Shown piece by piece: positions 15,350 to 22,197 of a stretch of 22,249 nt of DNA (positions within the stretch are counted from its first letter, which is position 1; every line of letters begins with the position of its first letter). The translations under genes and the position numbers were made by a program. Source of the DNA: Nitrospira sp. ST-bin4 (GTDB taxonomy: Bacteria; Nitrospirota; Nitrospiria; Nitrospirales; Nitrospiraceae). Under the pieces are notes generated by a model. That model searched no databases. It was not told where the DNA came from and saw only the letters and a program-made list of their open reading frames with translations. The stretch is from NCBI GenBank assembly GCA_002083565.1, contig MSXM01000048.1:8447-30695 (forward strand). The letters are read 5' to 3'.

Positions 15350-15422
15350 GAGGGCGTGGCGGTGGCAGGGGGCGCCGAAGATCTAGGTTGTACTTGCTTG
15401 GAAATTGAAAATGTCCCCGGTT
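15350..15422 (+). repeat. About 73-bp direct repeat, right copy (contains core copy 4)
   Basis: GAGGGCGTGGCGGTGGC is followed by GGGGGCGCCGAAGATCTA, ACTTGCTTGG and AAATTGAAAATGTCCCCGG. It is the partner of 14637-14702 and has the same orientation. Confidence 0.7.
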
Positions 15423-15443
15423 CTCTGCCCTCAATCGCGCAGG

Positions 15444-15644
15444 CTAGGAAGATGGTCCGGACAGTTTCCTGGGTCGTTTCGATCCAAGAGCTAGTTCGAG
15501 CGCGGTTTCAAGCCGGATGACACGGCCGGTCAGGTCTTCGATGTGGTGCTGTTGCTTGGCGACAGTGGCGGTGAGTTGTTCGACTTTGTCGGCTAATCGG
15601 ATTGTTCTGGCGAAGGCGTCCCAGACTCGTTCGGTGAGGCCCAC
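15444..15644 (-). CDS. Small coiled-coil protein, second gene of a two-gene module
   Basis: This protein of about 66 residues begins with GLTERVWDAFARTIRLADKVEQL. A heptad-rich stretch follows (VEQLTATVAKQQHHIEDLTGRVIRLETALELAL), typical of a coiled coil, and a basic tail SKRPRKLSGPSS. I do not recognise a family. The GTG at 15644 has AGAGGG 8 nt upstream. The TTG at 15648-15650 would overlap the stop of the preceding gene as TTGA, giving 68 residues. Tight coupling to that gene suggests the two proteins form a complex; a toxin-antitoxin-like or mobilisation-accessory role is only a guess. Confidence 0.6.
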   Translation of the reverse strand: MGLTERVWDAFARTIRLADKVEQLTATVAKQQHHIEDLTGRVIRLETALELALGSKRPRKLSGPSS

Positions 15645-15646
15645 GA

Positions 15647-15928
15647 TCAATGCCCTCTGAGTGATTTCGCCAAGGCGTGGATGCGAGCTTCCGATTGTGC
15701 GACCAATGCCAAAGTTCGATCGATCGACTGGATAGCCCGTTGAGTGGCCTTCGTGACCTGCCTGGCGAACTGATCCAGGGCGGCGTCGTCTTCTACAGGC
15801 GAAAATCGTTCTCCCCCCTGGCGAAGCAATTCCCCCATGGTGAGGTTCGCGGCTTTGGCCTTGCGGGCCAGACGGCGCTTCTGAGCCGGGCTCATCAACA
15901 CAGGGACTTGCACATTGGTCTGTGGCAT
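15647..15928 (-). CDS. Small basic protein, possible ribbon-helix-helix DNA-binder
   Basis: The product has 93 residues. The N-terminal part (MPQTNVQVPVLMSPAQKRRL, then ARKAKAANLTMGELLRQGGERF) has a short strand followed by two helices, the layout of ribbon-helix-helix proteins such as MobC-type relaxosome factors or antitoxins. The remainder (about 45-93) is a long helix (DDAALDQFARQVTKATQRAIQSIDRTLALVAQ). The identity is not certain. The ATG at 15928 has AGAGG 6 nt upstream; the frame is open to 15973 but that extension lacks a ribosome site. It is the first gene of a two-gene module and is divergent from the RelE-type module. Confidence 0.6.
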   Translation of the reverse strand: MPQTNVQVPVLMSPAQKRRLARKAKAANLTMGELLRQGGERFSPVEDDAALDQFARQVTKATQRAIQSIDRTLALVAQSEARIHALAKSLRGH

Positions 15929-15957
15929 ATGCGACCTCTCAAAGAATATACAGGTGA

Positions 15958-15987
15958 TATATACCAGAGGCATGAGCGAGCTGTCGA
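15958..15987 (-). promoter_or_regulatory. Putative promoter of the small-protein module
   Basis: The minus strand has TCGACA (15982-15987), 18 nt, then TATATA (15958-15963). The AT-rich stretch GTATATATCACCTGTATAT just before the start holds a repeated GTATAT that might be an operator. Confidence 0.35.
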
Positions 15988-16144
15988 GTGTAAGCCTGCG
16001 GCGTCAGCTTCACCGAAGAGTACAGAGGCTCGACTGCAATTGGTCTGGCCTTTTCCGTACTGGCGGGCTACGCGTGCCGGCTTGAAACTAGACGGGTCGC
16101 CTATGAAGTGCTAGGATGCAGCATCTGTCTTGGATGGTGCTGCC

Positions 16145-16345
16145 ATGAGCAAGGTCGAAGCGATTGAACAGCAGATTGAAAAACTCTCCCCCAATGAACT
16201 CGCCGCATTTCGTCGATGGTATGCGGCATTTGATGCGGAGGCCTGGGATCGCCAGTTCGAGTCTGATGTGAAGGCCGGAAAGCTCGATGCCTTGGCTGAA
16301 AAAGCTCTTCGTGCTCATACCTCCGGTCAATCGAAGCCGCTTTGA
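16145..16345 (+). CDS. Antitoxin of a RelE/ParE-type toxin-antitoxin module
   Basis: The 66-residue acidic, helical product MSKVEAIEQQIEKLSPNEL continues FRRWYAAFDAEAWDRQFESDVKAGKLDALAEKAL and ends RAHTSGQSKPL. 'AWDRQFE.DVKAGKLDALAE.AL' is characteristic of a family of short antitoxins paired with RelE/ParE-superfamily toxins. Such antitoxins block the toxin through their C-terminal tail. The ATG at 16145 is taken because the family begins there; the ribosome site (GGATGG, 7 nt) is weak, and an upstream ATG at 16130 would add five residues. The stop overlaps the toxin TTG start as TTGA, which indicates translational coupling. Confidence 0.8.
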   Translation: MSKVEAIEQQIEKLSPNELAAFRRWYAAFDAEAWDRQFESDVKAGKLDALAEKALRAHTSGQSKPL

Positions 16346-16596
16346 TTCATCACACCTCACCCGACTTTTGGACCTGCTACAACGCCCTGCCGAAGTCGAT
16401 CCGCGAACAAGCTGACAGCGCGTTTGAACTGCTCAAGACAAACTCACAGCATCCCTCGCTGCATTTCAAGAAAGTGGGCCGCTTCTGGTCGACCCGGGTT
16501 GGGCTGCACTATCGAGCTGTTGGGGTTGATTCACCGAACGGCATTGTCTGGTTCTGGATCGGGACCCATTCTGATTATGACCGGTTGATTCGGTAG
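16342..16596 (+). CDS. RelE/ParE-superfamily toxin
   Basis: The product is an 84-residue small alpha-beta protein. HTSPDFWTCYNALPKSIREQADSAFELLKTN forms the opening strand and helical hairpin. HPSLHFKKVGRFWSTRVGLHYRAVG gives the central strands with conserved basic residues, and VWFWIGTHSDYDRLIR is the closing strand and tail. This is the usual layout of RelE/ParE-type toxins; RelE types cleave mRNA at the ribosome and ParE types poison gyrase, and which applies is not clear from the sequence. The start is TTG at 16342, in the TTGA overlap with the antitoxin stop. The module lies among repeats, which fits horizontal acquisition. Confidence 0.8.
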   Translation: MIHHTSPDFWTCYNALPKSIREQADSAFELLKTNSQHPSLHFKKVGRFWSTRVGLHYRAVGVDSPNGIVWFWIGTHSDYDRLIR

Positions 16597-16671
16597 TTTC
16601 AGCCCGGGCAAGCAGACACTTTCCTTATGGCGCGTATTGACCGAGTCCATTTTCCCTCCCTGTATCTGACG

Positions 16672-16786
16672 GGGCGGTCAGGTGATTTCCCGACTGCGCG
16701 CATTGAGTGAGCGCCGCCTATTGTCTCTAAATCCAATGGATTACTGCGTGCGCACTCAGCGAGCATAGGAAAGCACCTGAGCGCCC
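16672..16786. repeat. 115-nt imperfect inverted-repeat element upstream of the radical SAM genes
   Basis: The outer arms GGGCGGTCAGGTGATTTCC (16672-16690) and its partner (16768-16786) match at 17 of 19 bases as inverted repeats. Pairing continues imperfectly inward (TGAGTG against CACTCA), and the tip AATCC-AAT-GGATT (16730-16742) closes the structure. No gene is supported in 16597-16899. The element ends 113 nt before the first radical SAM start, so it may be a small mobile element or a regulatory or terminating structure. Confidence 0.65.
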
Positions 16787-16899
16787 ATTCATCCAACCCT
16801 TGCATCTCCCTCTTTCGCCCCCTACAATGTCTACTCCGAATCGTAACCTATTGGGTTTCTTGTCAGTTTAGCCCAGTATTCGAGAAGGACTAGGCCGGC

Positions 16900-18798
16900 G
16901 TGAAGATCGAATACTCTAAAGGTGAGCGAGCTTCAAAAGAGCTCATCCTGCTGAATCGCCAGCAGTTTGAAGCCACCAGTGGTCGGAAGATGAAGGTCAT
17001 GCTGATCTTCCCGCCCGATTGGTTCCCCTCCGAACCCTATTTGAGCCTTCCCTCCCTCACCGCCGTCCTGCGACAGGCAGGCCATACGGTGATTCAAAAA
17101 GACATCAATCTTGAGATGTGGGACTGGTACTTCAGCGAGGATTTCTTGAAGAGAGTTTTGCGCAAGGTGCCGCAGCAGTTGGACCGGCTACGGAAGCTCT
17201 CCAAGAAGCGGGATCTCGACGCCAATGAGATGGATTTGCAGTTGGCGCTGTGCGACGTGACCCGTCAGAAGATCGATGAATTGATCAAGAAAGCGGAGCA
17301 GGCCAAGCGTATTATTAGAGGAGAAGAGTTCTATAATATCGATCAGTTAGAGTGGGCCATTCAAGTCTTTCGAGAAGTTACTGCGGTCATCTCGATGGTC
17401 TATGCTCCGGCGCGGATCTGCATGCCGCCGATGGAGACGAATCTCTCGTACAAGGTCTTCGTCTCGTCCGAGATTATGGACGCGGTGAACGATAGCCAAG
17501 TCAACATCTATCGGGATGTGTTCGAGCATCTTGTGAAGCCGGTGATCGAGAAAGAGCAGCCGGATGTGATCGGTATCTCGATCGTCCTTCAGCAGCAGAT
17601 GTTCTCCACCATGACATTCTGCGCCCTCATCAAGCAGCACTTCCCCCATATCCACGTGACCATTGGCGGTAATACGGTGACCCGCCTGCGTGATGTGTTG
17701 CCCCAGTCGCCCCTGTTCCAGTACTTCGACAGCGCTGTGGTCTATGAAGGGGAGACGGCTTTTGTGCATTTGGTCTCGGCTGTGGGGGCAAAGCGGAGTT
17801 TGGCAGAGGTGCCCAATACCATTTATAAGGATGAGACCGGCATCCACGCCTCCACGATCAGTTTTGCGGAAGATATGCACGCGCTCCCGCCGCCTGATTT
17901 TGACGGTCTGCCGCTGGACAAGTACTTTGTCCCGACGAAGATCCTGCCCTATCTGGCGACGCGTGGCTGCTACTGGGGCCGCTGTGAGTTCTGCGACCAT
18001 GGCGAGGGCTATACGGCTGGTTACCGGTCGAAGACCATTCAAGAGGCCCTGGGTGAAATCCAATACCTGCGCGACAAGTATGGCACGCAGCATTTCCATT
18101 TCACGGATGAATCCTATCCGCCGGCGTTGTTTCGTAAGCTCACGCGCGGGTTGATCGACAGCAAGATGGGCATCGTCTGGACCACGCACATGCGGTTTGA
18201 AAAGAGTTTGCTGGATCAGACGGTGTGGCAGGATGCGAAGGAATCGGGGTGCAAGTATCTCCACTTCGGTTATGAGTCTGGCGTCGAGCGGGTTCTGCAG
18301 CTCATGGATAAGGCGACTACGACAGAGATTATGACGAAGCATCTCCAGCTTACGGCCGATGCGGGCATTTGGAACCACTGTATGGGCTTCTTCGGATTTC
18401 CAGGCGAGACCAAGGAAGAGGCCTGGCAATCGGTACAATTTCTTGAGGCAAACAAGGACCATGTGCATTCCCTGGGCTTCGGCACCTTTGACCTGGGCCG
18501 GCATAATCCAGTCGCCAAGCATCCGGAGAAGTGGGGGGTGACCGCCTATAAGAATCCCGAGTGGGATCTGGCCCTCGATTACTACTACACGGTGAAACAT
18601 GGGATGAGCATCGAGGAGGCGGAGCGGGTGTTCGAGCAGTTCGAGCGAAACCATAATCCCGGCTGGGATCTACGCCTGTACATCCGGGAATATATCTTTC
18701 TCTACATTGCAAAATTTGGTTTAGGAAAGCTCCAGGATCTGCAATATCAAAAGGCTAAGGCTGCTGGAATAAAGCCCACGTTAGTGGGGAAAATGTGA
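16900..18798 (+). CDS. Cobalamin-binding radical SAM protein, paralogue 1
   Basis: The product has 632 residues. Residues 31-75 (KVMLIFPPDWFPSEPYLSLP, LTAVLRQAGHTVIQKDINL) are the first half of a B12-binding Rossmann fold. About 80-215 is a mainly helical insertion. EQPDVIGISIVLQQQMF and HVTIGGNTVTRL complete the fold. The radical SAM domain starts near 345 with TRGCYWGRCEFCDHG; the cluster ligands are Cys357, Cys362 and Cys365 (CX4CX2C, one residue longer than usual). ESGVERVLQLMDK and FGFPGETKEEA are typical of B12-dependent radical SAM methylases and related enzymes. The chain ends in a conserved C-terminal region (IREYIFLYIAKFG). The classical DxHxxG cobalamin motif is absent. The start is GTG at 16900 with AAGGA 13 nt upstream. 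The reaction is unknown. It is followed by its paralogue 106 nt downstream. Confidence 0.9.
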   Translation: MKIEYSKGERASKELILLNRQQFEATSGRKMKVMLIFPPDWFPSEPYLSLPSLTAVLRQAGHTVIQKDINLEMWDWYFSEDFLKRVLRKVPQQLDRLRKLSKKRDLDANEMDLQLALCDVTRQKIDELIKKAEQAKRIIRGEEFYNIDQLEWAIQVFREVTAVISMVYAPARICMPPMETNLSYKVFVSSEIMDAVNDSQVNIYRDVFEHLVKPVIEKEQPDVIGISIVLQQQMFSTMTFCALIKQHFPHIHVTIGGNTVTRLRDVLPQSPLFQYFDSAVVYEGETAFVHLVSAVGAKRSLAEVPNTIYKDETGIHASTISFAEDMHALPPPDFDGLPLDKYFVPTKILPYLATRGCYWGRCEFCDHGEGYTAGYRSKTIQEALGEIQYLRDKYGTQHFHFTDESYPPALFRKLTRGLIDSKMGIVWTTHMRFEKSLLDQTVWQDAKESGCKYLHFGYESGVERVLQLMDKATTTEIMTKHLQLTADAGIWNHCMGFFGFPGETKEEAWQSVQFLEANKDHVHSLGFGTFDLGRHNPVAKHPEKWGVTAYKNPEWDLALDYYYTVKHGMSIEEAERVFEQFERNHNPGWDLRLYIREYIFLYIAKFGLGKLQDLQYQKAKAAGIKPTLVGKM

Positions 18799-18809
18799 TG
18801 GGGTAGAGT

Positions 18810-18885
18810 GGCTGACAGGCGGACAAGCTACAAGCTAACAGGTACGATTTTGTGTCAGCCTGAATCCTGCCAGCTTGTCAGCAGG
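18810..18885 (+). repeat. Interleaved inverted repeats in the spacer between the radical SAM genes
   Basis: GGCTGACA (18810-18817) pairs perfectly with TGTCAGCC (18853-18860), and GACAAGCT (18822-18829) with AGCTTGTC (18872-18879). The order a-b-a'-b' makes the stems exclusive or pseudoknotted. A third hairpin, CCTGC-N10-GCAGG (18866-18885), overlaps b'. It ends 19 nt before the next start codon. Confidence 0.5.
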
Positions 18886-18904
18886 TAATACGCGAACGGC
18901 AACA

Positions 18905-20851
18905 ATGAATACTCTAGTCCAAATAGACGGTCTTGCTCCGCTCGCCAAGGGGACCAGGAAGCAATCCAAGGTCATGCTTCTATTCCCGCCTGAGTGGGTG
19001 CCGACGGCGCCCTATCTCGCCCTGCCTTCGTTGACTGCTGTGTTGCGGGAAGCGGGCCATACCGTTATCCAGCGCGATATCAACATCGGGATGTGGGATC
19101 ACTTCTTCAGTATGGAGTTCCTGATCTGGGTGAAGGCCCGGTTGGGCATGCAGCTCAAGGCGCTGCAGGACAAGGAGAAGGCGGGAGCTCTGACCGAACG
19201 TGATGCGGGGCAAAAAGCCGTGGTTGAGCAGGCCTATGATGTCGATGTGTTCGATCTCGCGGAACGGGCGGAAGATGCCAAGCTGATCGTGCGCGGCGAA
19301 CGGTTCTATGAGGCAGAGATCCTGGAGGGGGCGCTCAATACCTTTCGTGAGGCCATGGCCTATATCTCCGCCGCGTACTATCCCGCCTCGCTTGTCTTCT
19401 ATCCAATGGAAAGCAACTTAGGCTATCGCCCCGGTGTTTCGAAAGAAGTGTTTGCCTGTTTAGAAGATGAGCAGGTGAACGTCTATCGGGATCTCTGTAA
19501 TCAGCTGGTCATGCCGGAGGTGGCCAGAGAACAGCCGGATGTGATCGGGATTTCCATTGGAACGCAGATGCAGTTCCTGGCGGGTCTGACCTTCGCGAAG
19601 ATGATCAAGGACACGTTCCCGCAGATCCATGTAGTGGTGGGCGGCAACGTCATTACGCGCCTTCATGAAGACCTCGTGAATCACGAGCGATTTTTCGCAG
19701 AAGTCTTTGATTCAGCAATTCTCTATGAGGGGGAGCATGCGCTCCTGTGGCTTATCGAAGCTTTGAACGGACAGCGGCTTCTCGCGACCGTGCCCAACCT
19801 GATTTATCGGGATGAGTCCGGACTTCACCGGAATACCGAAGTCTATACCGAGAAGACGGCTGCGCTGCCTTTGCCGGACTTTGAGGGGCTGCCTCTTGAT
19901 CGCTATTTCGTTCCGGAACTGATCATTCCCTACCTGGCGACGCGCGGCTGTTATTGGGGGCGCTGCACATTCTGCGACCATGGACAGGGGTATTTTGATC
20001 AGTATCGGGGGATGCCGGTCCAGCTGGTGGTCGAGCAGATCAAGGCGCTGCGGGATAAGTATCACTGTCGGCATTTCCTCTTTTCCGACGAATCCTATCC
20101 GCCGGCGCTATTTAAGAAAGTGTCACAGCTACTGATCGATCAGGACGTCGGGATCAAGTGGACGACACTGATACGATTTGAGGAGACGCTACAAGACCAG
20201 GCCACCTGGGATCTCGCCGCCAAGGCCGGCTGCTGTACACTCTATTACGGCATGGAATCGGCGAACGAGCGCGTGTTGAATCTCATGGACAAGCACGCGA
20301 CGAAGCACGTGATCCAGCGCAATCTCCAGATGGCGGCGCAGGCCGGGATCTGGAACCATGTGATGGCCTTCTACGGCTTTCCTGGCGAAACGTTCGAGGA
20401 AGCGATGGAAACCAGGCGGTTCGTCCTTGAGAACCAGCCGGCGATTCACTCACTGGAACTGTTCTATTTCGTGGCGTATCGCCATACGCCGATGGTGCGC
20501 CGTCCGGAACAATTCGGCATTACGATTCACAAACAGGAAGAGTATGATCTCCCGCTCGATTACTACTACACACTGAATGACCCCAGCACCCTGTCGTGCC
20601 TGGATGCGATGCAGCTCTGTGAAGAGTTCTACAAGAACGATTTTCACCCTTGGGCGGTGCGCGTCAACTCGCGCGAACATGTGTTTCTCTATATCTCGAA
20701 GTTTGGAACCAACCGGTTGCCGCAAATCTATGCGCAGCAAACCCAGCCGGTCGGATCGCCGGAAGGGGTGTCAGGTCTGATTACCTGGCCGGTGGCTCGT
20801 CCGGAAGGCGACGAAGGGATGAGCCGGGTCACAAGTCACGAAGTGACGTGA
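18905..20851 (+). CDS. Cobalamin-binding radical SAM protein, paralogue 2
   Basis: The 648-residue product is collinear with the preceding protein over nearly all its length. Its B12-binding start is KVMLLFPPEWVPTAPYLALP, it has the same helical insertion containing YPMESNLGYRPGVS, and REQPDVIGISIGTQMQF and VVVGGNVITRL complete the fold. The cluster motif is TRGCYWGRCTFCDHG with Cys349, Cys354 and Cys357 (CX4CX2C). Shared later blocks include FSDESYPPALFKK, YGFPGETFEEA, LDYYYTL and EHVFLYISKFG. About 30 extra residues at the C terminus are not in paralogue 1. The ATG at 18905 begins the aligned N terminus; no strong ribosome site is seen, and a TTG at 18875 would add ten residues. It is possibly cotranscribed with paralogue 1; the substrate is unknown. 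Confidence 0.9.
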   Translation: MNTLVQIDGLAPLAKGTRKQSKVMLLFPPEWVPTAPYLALPSLTAVLREAGHTVIQRDINIGMWDHFFSMEFLIWVKARLGMQLKALQDKEKAGALTERDAGQKAVVEQAYDVDVFDLAERAEDAKLIVRGERFYEAEILEGALNTFREAMAYISAAYYPASLVFYPMESNLGYRPGVSKEVFACLEDEQVNVYRDLCNQLVMPEVAREQPDVIGISIGTQMQFLAGLTFAKMIKDTFPQIHVVVGGNVITRLHEDLVNHERFFAEVFDSAILYEGEHALLWLIEALNGQRLLATVPNLIYRDESGLHRNTEVYTEKTAALPLPDFEGLPLDRYFVPELIIPYLATRGCYWGRCTFCDHGQGYFDQYRGMPVQLVVEQIKALRDKYHCRHFLFSDESYPPALFKKVSQLLIDQDVGIKWTTLIRFEETLQDQATWDLAAKAGCCTLYYGMESANERVLNLMDKHATKHVIQRNLQMAAQAGIWNHVMAFYGFPGETFEEAMETRRFVLENQPAIHSLELFYFVAYRHTPMVRRPEQFGITIHKQEEYDLPLDYYYTLNDPSTLSCLDAMQLCEEFYKNDFHPWAVRVNSREHVFLYISKFGTNRLPQIYAQQTQPVGSPEGVSGLITWPVARPEGDEGMSRVTSHEVT

Positions 20852-20904
20852 AGCCTGAAGCGCGGGCCTCGACTGTGCTGCGAGATGCGAGCACGTTTTA
20901 GGTT

Positions 20905-21165
20905 TTACGGGGTCTCATCGTCAGGGACCAGCACGGCCGAGAGCAGTGCGTGTGAGGCTTCGACGAGCTTGGTCATCTCCTCGGCCTTCTTGTAGGCCGT
21001 CATATATTGGGCCGGGTTGTTCGTGAGATTCGCGTAACGGGCCGGGTCCCAGTTGTAGAGCTGGACCCGTTTAGCCCGATCGAGCGCGTCGGATGTGACG
21101 GGCAGTGTCAGTTCCAGGATCTCGAGCGCACGGACGATTTCTTGAGGGACGGCGTCGTCAGCCAT
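20905..21165 (-). CDS. Small J-domain-like protein lacking HPD
   Basis: The 86-residue product reads IVRALEILELTLPVTSDALDRAKRVQLYNWDPARY, then QYMTAYKKAEEMTKLVEASHALLSAVL. The order fits a J-domain: a short helix, a longer 'A.R' helix, a W.P.R turn, then a helix with A.E..K.V..AH..L. The HPD tripeptide needed to stimulate DnaK is replaced by WDP, so ordinary co-chaperone activity is unlikely. The resemblance is my reading and is not certain. The ATG at 21165 and a TTG at 21180 are both possible; neither has a clear ribosome site. It converges on radical SAM paralogue 2 and is divergent from phzF. Confidence 0.65.
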   Translation of the reverse strand: MADDAVPQEIVRALEILELTLPVTSDALDRAKRVQLYNWDPARYANLTNNPAQYMTAYKKAEEMTKLVEASHALLSAVLVPDDETP

Positions 21166-21267
21166 GCACAAGTGTGACAAAGCCGCGTGGTACCTGTCAA
21201 ATCAGGCCGCTGACGATCCGTTCGTTCGGCGGTTTCCATTTTTTGGCAGAAGGAGTATCGTGACGGA

Positions 21268-22197
21268 ATGCCTGAGCCACGGTCGCTGAAGTTCTATCAG
21301 GCCGACGTGTTCACCTCCCAGCCGTTCGGAGGGAATCCGGTCGCCGTCATTCCCGATGCGCAAGGGTTGAGCGACGATCTGCTGCAGCAGATCGCGCGCG
21401 AAATGAATCTGTCCGAGACGGTCTTTGTCTTTCCCCCGACCGATCCGGCCGCCGTGGCGCGGCTGCGCATCTTTACTCCCACGCAGGAAATTCCGTTCGC
21501 CGGCCATCCGGTCTTGGGCACTTTCTTTATTCTGGCCGAGCTGGGAATCATCTGTGTGAAAGAACCGGTCACGCGGCTGATGCAGGAGTGCAATATCGGG
21601 TTGTTCCCCGTTGAACTGCACGCGGATGATGGGCAGGTTGAGCAGGTGGTGATGACACAGCCCAAACCGGAATTTCTTGGGCCGATCGAAGAGACGGAGG
21701 ATCTCTACAAAGTTGCCGCGGCCCTGGGCCTGTCGAAGCACGTCATTGCCGACACCAAGTGGCCGATCGAAGCCGTCTCCACCGGACTGCCGGTATTGAT
21801 CGTACCGGTGCGGACACTGACGGCAGTCCGATCGATCCGTCCCGATGCCTCGGCGATTGCGGATGTGTGCCGCCGGTATGGCGCGAACGGCATCATGGTG
21901 TTTACCACCGTCACGGTGGAGCCCTCTTCTACCGTGCATACCAGGATGTTTGCCCCGTCAATCGGGATTCTGGAAGATCCTGCGACAGGCAGCGCGAGCG
22001 GCGCCCTGGGTGCCTATCTAGTCCAGAACGGCGTTGTCGATGTGGCGCCGGTCACCGAAATAATTGCCGAACAGGGCTATGAAATCGATCGGCCTTCCCG
22101 CGTGTATGTCCGGGTGGATTCAGACGACGACATCATTCAATCCGTCAAGGTGGGAGGGCAGTGTGTGCGGGTGTTGGAAGGGGTATTGAAGTTTTGA
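21268..22197 (+). CDS. PhzF family isomerase/epimerase
   Basis: The 309-residue product opens with LKFYQADVFTSQPFGGNPVAVI and EMNLSETVFVF, where Glu50 corresponds to the catalytic glutamate of PhzF. IFTPTQEIPFAGHPVLGT (68-85) and EDPATGSASGALGAYL are the other family motifs, giving the two-lobed diaminopimelate-epimerase-like fold. Length is normal for the family. PhzF itself isomerises dihydro-hydroxyanthranilate in phenazine synthesis, but no other phenazine gene is present and most relatives have unknown substrates. The ATG at 21268 has AAGGAG 12 nt upstream, rather far. No terminator is obvious in the last 52 nt of the window. Confidence 0.9.
   Translation: MPEPRSLKFYQADVFTSQPFGGNPVAVIPDAQGLSDDLLQQIAREMNLSETVFVFPPTDPAAVARLRIFTPTQEIPFAGHPVLGTFFILAELGIICVKEPVTRLMQECNIGLFPVELHADDGQVEQVVMTQPKPEFLGPIEETEDLYKVAAALGLSKHVIADTKWPIEAVSTGLPVLIVPVRTLTAVRSIRPDASAIADVCRRYGANGIMVFTTVTVEPSSTVHTRMFAPSIGILEDPATGSASGALGAYLVQNGVVDVAPVTEIIAEQGYEIDRPSRVYVRVDSDDDIIQSVKVGGQCVRVLEGVLKF

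Noticed and set aside
13413..15422. Integron gene-cassette array
   Set aside because: The single-gene spacing suggested it, but the repeats lack the attC core (GTTRRRY/RYYYAAC) and imperfect palindrome, and no integrase is present.
16599..16805. 68-residue minus-strand frame upstream of the radical SAM genes
   Set aside because: It coincides with the 115-nt inverted-repeat element, so the open frame is explained by repeat sequence.
17347..18654. 435-residue open frame on the minus strand
   Set aside because: It is opposite the first radical SAM gene, which has clear motifs; the minus-strand product is His/Arg/Leu-rich and shows no domain.
21202..21939. 245-residue open frame on the minus strand
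   Set aside because: It is antisense to the PhzF gene, with a composition typical of a shadow frame.
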